From positions 1-64,000 of the forward strand of contig DYFA01000038.1 in NCBI GenBank assembly GCA_020725425.1: 64,000 nt of DNA, written 5' to 3'. Of this stretch, positions 47,997 through 56,390 are shown one piece after another; the first letter of the stretch is position 1; every line of letters starts with the position of its first letter. Source of the DNA: Aneurinibacillus sp. (lineage in GTDB: Bacteria; Bacillota; UBA5301; DYFA01). The position numbers and the translations under genes are program-made. The notes beneath the pieces are model-generated. The model worked only from the letters and a program-made list of their open reading frames with translations, had not been told where the DNA came from and ran no database searches.

Positions 47997-48026
47997 GGAC
48001 AATCAATTGTCCAAAAAAGGACAATT
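47997..48026. promoter_or_regulatory. Palindromic operator-like site
   Basis: GGACAATCAATTGTCC (47997-48012) is a perfect palindrome with a two-base centre. After six A's a third copy, GGACAATT (48019-48026), makes a second inverted repeat with AATTGTCC. It lies 140-170 bases before the SDR gene and just after the CAP gene. The second repeat could act as a weak terminator, but the exact palindrome suits a dimeric repressor. No convincing promoter hexamers were found with it. Confidence 0.5.
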
Positions 48027-48167
48027 TTCAGATTTATGTAGGAGGCAGGAGGACGCTCCTTGAATCTGACAAACGGCGGGCTTGCCGGCGCAACGAGAGG
48101 CTGAGCAGTCAGGGCCGGAGCAGGGCGCCGCCGTAGTCAGGAGAACGAGTTTGGGGAGGTTTGGGAG

Positions 48168-48917
48168 ATGAAACTGGAAGGCAGAGTAGCAGTCATCACT
48201 GGGGCGGGCTCCGGCATGGGCCGCGGGATGGCGCTTCTCTTCGCTCAGGAGGGGGCCAAGGTGGTGGCCGTCGACTGGGTGGGGGAAAGCGCCGAGGAGA
48301 CAGTCCGCCTGATTGAGACGGAGGCGAAGGGGGAGGCGGTGGCAGTCAAGGCCGACGTCTCCAGCGCCGAGGACGTGGACCGGATGATCAGCACGGCCGT
48401 GGAGCGCTTCGGCGGTGTGGACATTCTCTGCAACAACGCCGGGATTCTGGACATGAAGCCCTGCACTGAGATCGACGACGCCTGGTGGGACAAGGTGATC
48501 GGCGTCAACCTGAAAGGCGTCTTCCTGGGGTGTCGCCGAGCGATCCCGGAGATGCTCAAGCGGGGCAAAGGGGCGATCGTGAATACGGCTTCCATCGCCG
48601 GCCTTTTGGGCGGGGCGGCCGGGATGGCCTACACGGTTTCCAAACACGGCGTGATCGGCGTCACCCGGTCCGTGGCGGCTCAGTATGGCCCGCAGGGTAT
48701 CCGGTGCAACGCCATCTGCCCGGGGGCGGTCGAGACCGGCATGACCCGCGACATGCTGAAGGATCCGGCGACGCTTCAGTGGCTGACCTCCACGCCGATC
48801 CGCCGCGTGGGTCAGCCGGCTGACATCGCTCAGGCCGCTCTCTACCTGGCCTCCGACGACTCCAGCTTCGTCACCGGGGCGCTGCTCGTGGTGGACGGCG
48901 GATGGGTGGTGCGCTGA
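48168..48917 (+). CDS. Short-chain dehydrogenase/reductase
   Basis: 249 residues, classical SDR. Cofactor motif ITGAGSGMGRGMALLFAQEG, NNAG, catalytic Ser in NTASIAG and YTVSK, and a C-terminal SSFVTGALLVVDGG. The Asp at the end of the second strand (VVAVDW) favours NAD(H). Substrate unknown; it resembles FabG-type 3-oxoacyl reductases and sugar or alcohol dehydrogenases alike. It stands alone behind the palindromic site at 47997. Confidence 0.9.
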   Translation: MKLEGRVAVITGAGSGMGRGMALLFAQEGAKVVAVDWVGESAEETVRLIETEAKGEAVAVKADVSSAEDVDRMISTAVERFGGVDILCNNAGILDMKPCTEIDDAWWDKVIGVNLKGVFLGCRRAIPEMLKRGKGAIVNTASIAGLLGGAAGMAYTVSKHGVIGVTRSVAAQYGPQGIRCNAICPGAVETGMTRDMLKDPATLQWLTSTPIRRVGQPADIAQAALYLASDDSSFVTGALLVVDGGWVVR

Positions 48918-48957
48918 TCCCCCATCGGCTTGACACCCACCCGGCGACCCAAGCCCC

Positions 48958-48986
48958 TTGCGGATTGGCGGTAGTTGCGTTATAAT
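48958..48986 (+). promoter_or_regulatory. Promoter of tRNA-Gly
   Basis: TTGCGG (48958-48963), 17 bases, TATAAT (48981-48986). The tRNA begins 18 bases after the -10. Confidence 0.88.
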
Positions 48987-49004
48987 GAATGAGCACAATT
49001 GAAT

Positions 49005-49080
49005 GCGGGTGTAGCTCAGTTGGCAGAGCGCTAGCTTCCCAAGCTGGATGTCGCGGGTTCGAGCCCCGTCACCCGCTCCA
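49005..49080 (+). tRNA. tRNA-Gly (anticodon CCC)
   Basis: 76 bases with an encoded CCA. The acceptor stem is GCGGGTG with CACCCGC, the anticodon arm CTAGC-TTCCCAA-GCTGG gives anticodon CCC (reads GGG), and the T arm contains GGTTCGAGCC. GGG codons are frequent in this G+C-rich genome. Confidence 0.96.
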
Positions 49081-49093
49081 AAGGAGTGAACGG

Positions 49094-49122
49094 CCCCGGG
49101 CAGAAGCCCGGGGTCTTGTTTT
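49094..49122 (+). terminator. Rho-independent terminator after tRNA-Gly
   Basis: CCCCGGGC (49094-49101), loop AGAA, GCCCGGGG (49106-49113), then TCTTGTTTT. It ends the single-tRNA transcript. Confidence 0.92.
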
Positions 49123-49174
49123 GGTGCGGCGCCTCTTGACTGAGCGGGTTTTCGGCGGGGACGTACCGGGTGGT

Positions 49175-50599
49175 CTAAAGAGGGGCGTACTCTCCTTCTT
49201 CCTCGCCGTCGTTCTCCGGAGCGCCCCGGCGGGCGATCACCCTCTGCTCCCACCGTCGGGAAGCGTACACAAGATAGCTGAGGGTCATCCCCACGAACGG
49301 GCTGAAGGCGATCGCCCACCACACGCCCCGGGGACCGAGGGCGGGAAAGCGGGAGAGGAAGTAGGCCAGCGGCACTCGGACCAGCCACAAGGAGAAAAGG
49401 GTGATGAACATCGTCGGGATGGTGTCGCCGGCGCCGCGGAGAACGCCGGTGAAGGCGAACATGGCGGCGAAGGGGACGTAGGAGAGACCGACGATGCGCA
49501 AATAAGTCGTGCCGGTGTCGAGCACCGCCCGGTCGGTGGTGAAGATGGCAAGCAGGGGCCGGGGGATGAAGAGGGCCGCCAGGGTGATGAAGGCGGTGAT
49601 ACCGCAGGTCAGAAGGAGCGACCAGTGGACCGTCTCGGAGACCCGTCCCTTTTTTCCGGCTCCCAGGTTCTGTCCGACCACTGCCGAGACGGCGAGCCCC
49701 ACGCTCATCGCCGGCAACAGGGCGAACTGGTCCAGGCGGGAGGCCGCCGCCACCGCAGCGACGATCACTTTGCCGAACCGGTTGACCACCGCGCTGACGG
49801 CGAGCCCCCCTAAAGAGACGAGGGTCTGCTGGACTCCGACCGGGAGGCCGATCTTCACCATCTGCCAGGTCAGGCCGAGGTCGATCCGGTAGGCGCCGGG
49901 CCGGAGGGAGATCAGGCGGTTGACCCGGTACAGGTGGAGGAGGCCGAGCACCGCCGAGATCGCCTGGGCCGCGTCGGTGGCGAGGGCTGCCCCGGCCACC
50001 CCCAGCCGCGGGAAGGGTCCCCAGCCGAAGATCAAGACCGGGTCGAGGACGATGTTCAGGACAGTGGCGTAGACGAGGAAGAGCAGGGGCGTTCGCGAGT
50101 CACCCAGGCCCCGCAGGATGGCGCCGAGGGCGTTGTACACGAACATGAAGAACAGGCCACCCATGTACCAGATGAGATAGCTCGCCGCCAGGTCCTCGAT
50201 CTCCTGCGGCGTGTTGATGAGGCGCAGGAGCGGGCGGTGAAAGACGATTCCGACGGAAGTGGCAACCACGCTGGCCAAGGCGAGCAACGCCAGGGAGTTG
50301 TGGACGACCCGTCGCACGTCCTCCGGGCGGCGGGCTCCGGTGTACTGGGAGACCAGGACCGTCGTGGCCATGCCGATCCCCATCACCACTGCCACCAGGG
50401 CGAAGATGATCGGAAAACCCACTGAGACGGCCCCCAGCGCCTCCGGGCCAAGCATTCGCCCGACCCAGAAGCTGTCCACGGTGTTATAAAGGGCCTGCAG
50501 GATGTTTCCCAGGAACATCGGCCAGGCGAAACGCAGCAGGTGCCTGGGGATGCTGCCCTCGGTGAAGTCGGCGCCGTGCCGGAGGGGCGTTGCAGCCAT
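49175..50599 (-). CDS. MATE-family multidrug efflux protein
   Basis: 474 residues with about twelve membrane segments in two similar halves. The start is IPRHLLRFAWPMFLGNILQALYN, followed by DSFWVGRMLGPEALGAVSVG; the second half has RFGKVIVAAVAAASRLDQFA and GQNLGAGKKGR. MATE proteins export cationic drugs or other compounds using Na+ or H+. The ATG at 50599 has only a weak ribosome site and lies 8 bases after the stop of the parvulin gene, so coupling is likely. Confidence 0.92.
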   Translation of the reverse strand: MAATPLRHGADFTEGSIPRHLLRFAWPMFLGNILQALYNTVDSFWVGRMLGPEALGAVSVGFPIIFALVAVVMGIGMATTVLVSQYTGARRPEDVRRVVHNSLALLALASVVATSVGIVFHRPLLRLINTPQEIEDLAASYLIWYMGGLFFMFVYNALGAILRGLGDSRTPLLFLVYATVLNIVLDPVLIFGWGPFPRLGVAGAALATDAAQAISAVLGLLHLYRVNRLISLRPGAYRIDLGLTWQMVKIGLPVGVQQTLVSLGGLAVSAVVNRFGKVIVAAVAAASRLDQFALLPAMSVGLAVSAVVGQNLGAGKKGRVSETVHWSLLLTCGITAFITLAALFIPRPLLAIFTTDRAVLDTGTTYLRIVGLSYVPFAAMFAFTGVLRGAGDTIPTMFITLFSLWLVRVPLAYFLSRFPALGPRGVWWAIAFSPFVGMTLSYLVYASRRWEQRVIARRGAPENDGEEEGEYAPL

Positions 50600-50607
50600 C
50601 GCTCAGG

Positions 50608-51462
50608 CTACTGCCACAGGATCTTCACTTCACTCTCGGTCCTGAGTTCCGCCAGAACCTCTGAGGGCTGCTTCGTCTTCTGCTTCAGCAGGATGCTGCG
50701 GATCTCCTCACGCTTGGCGGCGAGAGTGGCCGGGACCGCAGCCTTGTGCTCCTCGACCTTGATCACGTGCCAGCCGAACTCAGTCTTGACCGGGCTGGAG
50801 ACCTCTCCCGGCTTCAAGGCGAACGCGACCGCCTCAAACTCGGGGACCAATTCGCCCCGGCGGAAAAAGCCCAGGTCGCCGCCGTGCCCCTGGGAGCCGG
50901 GGTCTTTGGAATGCTCCGCCGCGAGCTTGGCAAAGTCGGCGCCGGCCTTCAGCTCCTCGATGAGTTTTTTCGCTTCCTCCTCTTCTGTCACCAGGATGTG
51001 GCGGGCCCGGACCTGTTCCGGCTCACCCAGCTCCTCCTGGTTCTGCTCGAAGTACTGGGCGATCTCCTCGTCGCTGACAGTCACTCCCTTGACCGCCAGG
51101 CGGTCGAGAACCAGCTTGGCCTCGATCTGCTGGCGCAGGCTGTCCGGTGTGAGGCCGTTCGCCTTGAGCGCCGCCAGGAACTCCGTCTCGGCCGGGAATT
51201 GCGCTCTGACGTCGGCGAACTCCCGGTCGATCTCTTCGGGAGCCACGAGCTTCTCTTTCTTGTTAGCCTGCAGGAGCAGGCGCACGGTGATCATCCGGTC
51301 CAGGATCTGGGCTCCGGCGACCTCCTCGAGCGTCGAGATGAACTCCGCCCGAGTGATCGGCTCACCGTTGACCACCGCCACCGGGTCGACCGGTTCCGCC
51401 AGAGCTGGCACGGCAAGCGAGAGGGCCACCAGGAGGGGCAGGACGAGCTTGTGAAGTGACAA
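50608..51462 (-). CDS. Exported parvulin-type peptidyl-prolyl isomerase
   Basis: 284 residues from TTG 51462, 8 bases after AAAGGAG. The signal peptide is LVLPLLVALSLAVPALA. A SurA/PrsA-like N-domain (VVNGEPITRAEFISTLEE) is followed by the parvulin domain at about 145-240 (VRARHILVTEEEEAKKLIEE, SQGHGGDLGFFRRGELVPEF, FGWHVIKVEE). It helps exported proteins fold. The signal peptide has a type I site and no lipobox cysteine, unlike typical lipid-anchored PrsA. Confidence 0.9.
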   Translation of the reverse strand: MSLHKLVLPLLVALSLAVPALAEPVDPVAVVNGEPITRAEFISTLEEVAGAQILDRMITVRLLLQANKKEKLVAPEEIDREFADVRAQFPAETEFLAALKANGLTPDSLRQQIEAKLVLDRLAVKGVTVSDEEIAQYFEQNQEELGEPEQVRARHILVTEEEEAKKLIEELKAGADFAKLAAEHSKDPGSQGHGGDLGFFRRGELVPEFEAVAFALKPGEVSSPVKTEFGWHVIKVEEHKAAVPATLAAKREEIRSILLKQKTKQPSEVLAELRTESEVKILWQ

Positions 51463-51564
51463 GGCAGAGACTCCTTTCACGGCCGTTTTCCGGCACAGCC
51501 GGATAACCTTCACCATTCTACGGGCGTCGGGCAATTCCTTCGCCTGATCCGGCAGGACCACCCG

Positions 51565-51593
51565 TTGACAAAGTTCACCGGCTGCGTTACTAA
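51565..51593 (+). promoter_or_regulatory. Probable promoter of the fmdB-like gene
   Basis: TTGACA (51565-51570), 17 bases, TACTAA (51588-51593). It lies in the divergent region between the parvulin gene and the FmdB-like gene, about 20 bases before the latter's start. Confidence 0.65.
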
Positions 51594-51615
51594 ATTTGAG
51601 GTGAGGAGGTTGACT

Positions 51616-51858
51616 ATGCCGACCTACGAGTATCATTGCCCAAACTGCGGGCGGTTTGAGCACTTCCAGAGGATCACCGAGCCGGCGTTGGCGAGTTGTC
51701 CCGACTGCAGTTCGCCGGTGAGGCGAGTCGTCACCGGCGGCCTTGGCGTCATCTATCGCGGCTCGGGGTACTACACGACCGACAACCGGTCAGCGGAATA
51801 CAAGCAGAAGGCCAAGGAAGAAACGGGTGCGCCCAAAGAGGCGGCCGCGGGAAAATAG
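51616..51858 (+). CDS. FmdB-family zinc-ribbon protein
   Basis: 80 residues. PTYEYHCPNCGRFEHFQR and CPDCSSPVRRVVTGG give two CxxC pairs of a FmdB (CxxC_CxxC_SSSS) zinc ribbon; the C-terminal 30 residues are polar and disordered. Thought to be a small regulatory protein; function not established. ATG 51616 follows GAGGAGGT. The next gene appears to start inside it. Confidence 0.85.
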   Translation: MPTYEYHCPNCGRFEHFQRITEPALASCPDCSSPVRRVVTGGLGVIYRGSGYYTTDNRSAEYKQKAKEETGAPKEAAAGK

Positions 51859-52867
51859 CCCGGCCGGAGGATGGCCGGCGGCGCTTGCCCTAGGCGCTGG
51901 GACGGCGTTGCTGGTCAACGCCGGCCTGCTCTCGCCGTGGCTGGCGCGGGCCGCCTGGCGCGGCGGTACGGTTTTGCTCGCCGGGGTTGCGGCAGCCCGG
52001 GGGCTCGCCCGGCTGACCGGCCGGCTGGCCGGGGCCCGCCGAAGCCTGCCGGCCGGGGCCTGCACCGTGGAGGCAGGCGTCCTGGAACCAGCCGGCTCGG
52101 GGCTGGTTCCCGCGGGGCGGGACAGAACCCGGGCGGTCGGGACCCTGGTTACCTTGGCAGTGGCGTTCTGGGGGGCGGCCAACGGCTTTCTGCCCCCCGG
52201 GAGGCGCACCGTCCCCGTCCTCACCTATCATCGGATGGCGGTCCCCCCGCGCCGCGGCTACCCAGTTCCCACCACTTCGCCGGCGGACTTCGCCTGGCAG
52301 ATCGAGTGGCTTGCCTCCCGGGGCTACCGGACAGTGAACCCGGACCGCCTGGAGCGGGCAGATGAAACCCTGCCGGCCAAACCCCTCATCATCACCTTCG
52401 ACGACGGTTGGCGGGACAACCTGGATGCCGCCCGCCTTTTGCGACGGTATGGCTTCAGCGGCATCATCTTCGTGGTCACGGGCGAGATCGGCCGCCCCCT
52501 GAAACTCGACGCTGCCCAGCTCAGGTCCCTGGAAAGGGATGGGTTCCTCATCGGTTCGCACACTGTCACCCATCCTCACCTCGACTGTCTCCCAGCGGAG
52601 GCACGCTGGCGCGAGCTGCTCGACTCCCGCCGGTTTCTCGAAGACTTGCTGGGACACCGGGTCGAGCTCTTCGCCAGCCCGTACGGCTCGTCCGACTTGA
52701 CCCCCGGCCTCGCGGCGCTAATTCACCAGGCAGGTTACCGGTGGGCCTTCGCCAGCCACAACTTCGGTCTCAACATCGTTCCTCCCCATCCCTGGGCTGT
52801 CCGCCGGCTGCTGGTTCCCTCCCATCCTCTCCTGGCCCGCCTCGAGTTTCTCCTTCTCCTGTGGTAG
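51827..52867 (+). CDS. Polysaccharide deacetylase family protein
   Basis: 346 residues from GTG 51827, preceded by AAGGAAG; the start is uncertain because the FmdB gene overlaps. An N-terminal hydrophobic region (ALALGAGTALLVNAGLL and TLVTLAVAFWGAANGFL) precedes a NodB domain: VPVLTYHRM, ITFDDGWRDN, SHTVTHPHLD and FASPYGSSD. All metal and catalytic motifs are present. It probably removes acyl groups from wall or capsule glycans outside the membrane. Confidence 0.8.
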   Translation: MRPKRRPRENSPAGGWPAALALGAGTALLVNAGLLSPWLARAAWRGGTVLLAGVAAARGLARLTGRLAGARRSLPAGACTVEAGVLEPAGSGLVPAGRDRTRAVGTLVTLAVAFWGAANGFLPPGRRTVPVLTYHRMAVPPRRGYPVPTTSPADFAWQIEWLASRGYRTVNPDRLERADETLPAKPLIITFDDGWRDNLDAARLLRRYGFSGIIFVVTGEIGRPLKLDAAQLRSLERDGFLIGSHTVTHPHLDCLPAEARWRELLDSRRFLEDLLGHRVELFASPYGSSDLTPGLAALIHQAGYRWAFASHNFGLNIVPPHPWAVRRLLVPSHPLLARLEFLLLLW

Positions 52868-52908
52868 AAGACGGAGGATATTACCTCCGCCCAGCGAAAA
52901 GAGGCAGC

Positions 52909-54138
52909 ATGAAGACCTCAGCCTTCTCTGCCCTGCACCATCGCAACTTCCGCCTCTTCTGGACGGGCCAGATGATCTCCCTGATTGGGACCTGGATGCA
53001 GAACGTCGGCCAGGCCTGGCTCGTCCTGACCCTCACCGACTCGCCGTTTCTTCTGGGCCTGGTTTCGGCTGCCCAGTTCACCCCGGTGCTTCTGATCTCG
53101 CTCTTCGCTGGCGTGGTGATCGATCGGGTCAGCAAGCGCAATTTGCTCCTTCTTACGCAGTCCGCGCTTCTGACGCTGGCCCTGATCCTGGCGGTGCTGG
53201 TCTCGACCGGAACGGTGCGCTACTGGCACGTGCTGGTCCTGGCCGGCCTCCTCGGGCTGGTCAACGCCTTCGACATGCCCGTCCGGCAGTCGTACGTCTG
53301 CGAGCTGGTGGGGGGGCGGGAAGACCTGATGAACGCCATCGCCCTCAACTCGGCCATCTTCAACGGCGCCCGCATCGCCGGACCAGGGATCGCCGGCCTG
53401 GTGATGGCGGCCTGGGGTCCGGCGGCCGCTTTCTACCTCAACTCAGCCAGCTTTCTGGCGGTAATTGCTGGCCTGTGGCTTATTCCCCCGACTCCGCCTC
53501 CGGCTGAGGCGGCCAACCGGCAGGTCCTCGAGCACCTGCGGGAAGGGCTGGCCTATATCCGGCGGGTACAGGCAGTCGGCGGGCCGCTGCTGCTCCTTGG
53601 GATCCTGTCGATCTTCGCTATGAACTTCAACGTGCTGGTCCCGGTCTTCGCTCGGAACGTGCTTCACCAGTCGGCCAAGGGCTACGGCTTTCTGCTGTCC
53701 AGCCTCGGCCTGGGAGCGCTGGCCGGCTCGTTGACCCTGGCCGGGCGGGCGCGGCACGGTCCCGATCCCTACCTGTTGTTGGGAGCCGGCATAGGGTTGG
53801 GACTGTTCCAGATCGTCCTGTCGGCCGTGCGGAGCTACGCGGCGGCCGCGGGGGTGCTGGCCCTGGCGGGGTGGTCGATGATGACCTTCAACGCCTCGGT
53901 GAACACCACCATCCAGCTTGCCGTTCCGGATGTCCTCCGGGGGCGGGTGATGAGTGTCTACACGTTCCTTTTGGCCGGCGTCACGCCGTTCGGCGCCCTG
54001 TTCGCCGGCTTTCTGTCCAGCCGGTGGGGGGCCGCGGTGGCCCTCCAGGCCGGCGGGGGCATCGGCCTGGCAGCCAGCCTGGCGGCGCTCGCGGTTTACC
54101 GTTCCCGGCCGCGTCCAGTCGAGGCGGTCACCGGCTAG
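52909..54138 (+). CDS. MFS-family transporter
   Basis: 409 residues with about twelve membrane segments. The start FSALHHRNFRLFWTGQMISL, then IGTWMQNVGQAWLVL, and the loop DRVSKRNLLLLTQ are typical of the enterobactin-exporter-like (EntS/MFS_3) group. It probably exports small molecules; substrate unknown. ATG 52909 has the modest ribosome site AAAAGAGG. Its 3' end overlaps the convergent PilZ gene by 11 bases. Confidence 0.88.
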   Translation: MKTSAFSALHHRNFRLFWTGQMISLIGTWMQNVGQAWLVLTLTDSPFLLGLVSAAQFTPVLLISLFAGVVIDRVSKRNLLLLTQSALLTLALILAVLVSTGTVRYWHVLVLAGLLGLVNAFDMPVRQSYVCELVGGREDLMNAIALNSAIFNGARIAGPGIAGLVMAAWGPAAAFYLNSASFLAVIAGLWLIPPTPPPAEAANRQVLEHLREGLAYIRRVQAVGGPLLLLGILSIFAMNFNVLVPVFARNVLHQSAKGYGFLLSSLGLGALAGSLTLAGRARHGPDPYLLLGAGIGLGLFQIVLSAVRSYAAAAGVLALAGWSMMTFNASVNTTIQLAVPDVLRGRVMSVYTFLLAGVTPFGALFAGFLSSRWGAAVALQAGGGIGLAASLAALAVYRSRPRPVEAVTG

Positions 54139-54799
54139 CGGCGGTCTCCAGCCGGGCCAGCCCAGTGAGGTAGGAGTCGAGGGAGAAGGTGTCATGACTG
54201 GTCAGGGAGTGGAACTCCAGTCCCAGGACCAGGACATCCGGCCCCTCCTCCCGGCGAACCACCTTGGCCCGGGGCTTGACCAGCTTGGAAGCTACAAACT
54301 GAAGCACCACGTCCTGGCCGGGAGTGAACAGGGGGGGATCGCTGTCCGCCAGCGCGCGGGGCAGGACCACCCCGGCGCCGCCCTGGCTCAGGTTCACCAT
54401 CCGCCCCTCGTACCACCTTTCTTCATTGCGGGTGTCCTCCGCCTCACCCCGGGGAGACGGAATGATCAGGCGCACCGGCAGGTTTGTGGCATAGCGGGCG
54501 TGCCGTCGCCGGTGGAGGAGGCGCGGCCCCCCCGCCGGGCGCAGCACCACAACGGGCGGGAAGGCGGTGGCGTACCGCTCGAGGCGACACGACATCCCCC
54601 AAACGTCGCGACCTTCGGCGTATTCCACCTCCGCCCGCAAAGTACGGCGAAGCACGTCCTTCAAGGAAGACAGCTCGCGACGAGCCAGGCGGATTTCCAG
54701 CAAGCCGTCCCGCTCCTCCTCGATCCGTCCTTCCAGCCTGAGGGGCGGTGTCTCCTCCGTGAGATAGACTGTCACTGCATGGCCCACCAACGACCGCAT
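54128..54799 (-). CDS. PilZ-domain protein, YcgR-like cyclic-di-GMP receptor
   Basis: 223 residues. The N-terminal YcgR-type beta barrel (about 1-95) is followed by a PilZ domain with both c-di-GMP motifs: RRRHARYATNLPVRL (RxxxR) and MVNLSQGGAGVVLP (NxSxxG). YcgR proteins slow flagella or adjust other surface functions when c-di-GMP is high. ATG 54799 lies 9 bases after AGGAGGGG. The 240 bases to the divergent LysM-SleB gene hold no gene or clear promoter. Confidence 0.87.
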   Translation of the reverse strand: MRSLVGHAVTVYLTEETPPLRLEGRIEEERDGLLEIRLARRELSSLKDVLRRTLRAEVEYAEGRDVWGMSCRLERYATAFPPVVVLRPAGGPRLLHRRRHARYATNLPVRLIIPSPRGEAEDTRNEERWYEGRMVNLSQGGAGVVLPRALADSDPPLFTPGQDVVLQFVASKLVKPRAKVVRREEGPDVLVLGLEFHSLTSHDTFSLDSYLTGLARLETAASR

Positions 54800-55039
54800 C
54801 TCTACAAACCCCTCCTGAAACCCTTGTCTGCTCGTTGATGTTGGCTTCTTCTTTTCGCCTCGATTCCTCCTTCTCCTCCTTTGGCCTCCGCTGAAAGGCA
54901 TCTTCGAAGCTTGTACCAGCAACTTCCGGCAGGGGAGGATTGGCGGCTCGTCTAACTTGTGCCCAGCGGAGGTCAGGATTCACAGCCGGAGCAGGACCTC
55001 CCAAGCCCGCCAAGATTATTCTCAGAAGGAGGCACAGCT

Positions 55040-56248
55040 TTGCGCGATCGCAAGACTCGTTTCCTGTCGGAGACCGTGCTCAGCACGGTGTTGGCCTTAC
55101 TCCTCGTTCCTGGAGCGGTGGGGGCCGGCCAAAGCTACACCGTCCGGCCGGGCGACAGCCTTTTCTTGATCGCCCAGCGGTACGGGACGACGGTGGACAC
55201 CCTGCGCCGGGCGAACAACATCTGGACGGACGAGCTTTATCCGGGACAGACTCTGAGCGTCCCTACCGGAAGCGGCAACTCCGGCAGCCGTGGCGGCTCG
55301 TCCTACACTGTCCAGCCGGGCGATACGCTCTTTCTGATCGCCCGGCGGTACGGGACGACGGTGGACGCCCTGCGCCAGGCGAACAACATCTGGACGGACA
55401 GCCTCTATCCTGGACAGACGCTCACCCTCCCCTCGGGGAGCAGCGGGTCGGGCGGCGCGGGGAGCGGCAACGGCGGGACCTATACGGTACAGCCGGGGGA
55501 TTCGCTCTTTCTGATCGCCCGGCGGTACGGGACGACGGTGGACGCCTTGCGCCAAGCGAACGGGATCTGGACCGACCACCTGTACCCGGGCCAGACGCTG
55601 GTCCTGCCAGTCGGTAGCGGCGGCTCTGGCAGCGGAGGGACTGGCAACGGCGGGACCTATACCGTGCAGCCGGGGGATTCGCTCTTTCTGATCGCCCGGC
55701 GGTACGGGACGACGGTGGACGCCCTGCGCCAGGCGAACGGGATCTGGACCGACCACCTGTACCCGGGCCAGACGCTGGCGCTGCCCGGCGGCAGGCCGGC
55801 GCCTTCCCCTGGCGGGCAGGTGTTTGAGCCGGGAGCGGTGGGCGACAACGCCGTCTGGGGCAGCAAGTACGTCATCACGCGCGAGGGGTATGAGCTGCTG
55901 GCCCGCCTTGTCTCAGCGGAAGCCCAGGGCGAGCCGTACGCCGGCCAGGTGGCGGTGGCGGCGACGGTCCTGCGCCGATTGACCGATCCCCGCTTCCCCT
56001 CCACCCTCAACGGGATCATCTACCAGGTTTGGGACAGGTATTACTACCAGTACAGCCCGGTGGAAAACGGGACGATCAACAACCCGGCTACGCCTTCAGC
56101 CTACCAGGCGGTCATGGACGCCCTCAACGGCGCCGATCCCTCGGGCGGTGCCAACGGGTTCTACAACCCGGCGGGGACCGAGAACGTCTGGGTCACCCAG
56201 CAGCCGGTGACCACAGTGATCGGCAACCACGTGTTCTTCCGGTCCTGA
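55040..56248 (+). CDS. Spore-cortex-lytic-type hydrolase with four LysM domains
   Basis: 402 residues from TTG 55040, 7 bases after AAGGAGG. A signal peptide ([18 protein letters not shown]) is followed by four LysM domains at about 32-76, 88-131, 147-190 and 207-249, each with [13 protein letters not shown]-type sequence and separated by Gly/Ser linkers. A SleB/Hydrolase_2 domain (about 284-402) has [20 protein letters not shown] and ends [11 protein letters not shown]. LysM binds peptidoglycan and SleB domains are cortex lytic transglycosylases. This is a second SleB-type enzyme beside the one at 60760. Confidence 0.9.
   Translation: MRDRKTRFLSETVLSTVLALLLVPGAVGAGQSYTVRPGDSLFLIAQRYGTTVDTLRRANNIWTDELYPGQTLSVPTGSGNSGSRGGSSYTVQPGDTLFLIARRYGTTVDALRQANNIWTDSLYPGQTLTLPSGSSGSGGAGSGNGGTYTVQPGDSLFLIARRYGTTVDALRQANGIWTDHLYPGQTLVLPVGSGGSGSGGTGNGGTYTVQPGDSLFLIARRYGTTVDALRQANGIWTDHLYPGQTLALPGGRPAPSPGGQVFEPGAVGDNAVWGSKYVITREGYELLARLVSAEAQGEPYAGQVAVAATVLRRLTDPRFPSTLNGIIYQVWDRYYYQYSPVENGTINNPATPSAYQAVMDALNGADPSGGANGFYNPAGTENVWVTQQPVTTVIGNHVFFRS
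55466..55777 (+). repeat. Near-identical LysM-coding repeat, two copies
   Basis: Two 135-base units (55466-55600 and 55643-55777) encode LysM domains 3 and 4. They differ at only four positions by my alignment, all synonymous (ACG/ACC, GTA/GTG, TTG/CTG, CAA/CAG). LysM 1 and 2 are clearly more diverged. This is a recent tandem duplication or is kept alike by conversion. Confidence 0.9.
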
Positions 56249-56273
56249 GGTGCTACCGTGAAGCGGTGCGGGC

Positions 56274-56314
56274 GGGGCGGGAAAACCGGGCGGTTTTCCC
56301 GCCCCTTCGCCTTT
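56274..56314 (+). terminator. Rho-independent terminator after the LysM-SleB gene
   Basis: A perfect 14-bp stem (GGGGCGGGAAAACC at 56274-56287, GGTTTTCCCGCCCC at 56292-56305), loop GGGC, then TTCGCCTTT. Strong hairpin with a broken T-run. Confidence 0.82.
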
Positions 56315-56390
56315 GGATTTGCTGCGACATCCTGGCAGGATTAGCGGGGAGAGGCACGAATTAGCGGGTATGCCCAAGGAAGGTTGCCCG

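Noticed and set aside
55130-55790. CRISPR-like or mobile repeat array
   Set aside because: The repeats are in-frame LysM domains with a 135-base coding unit, not short repeats with unique spacers.
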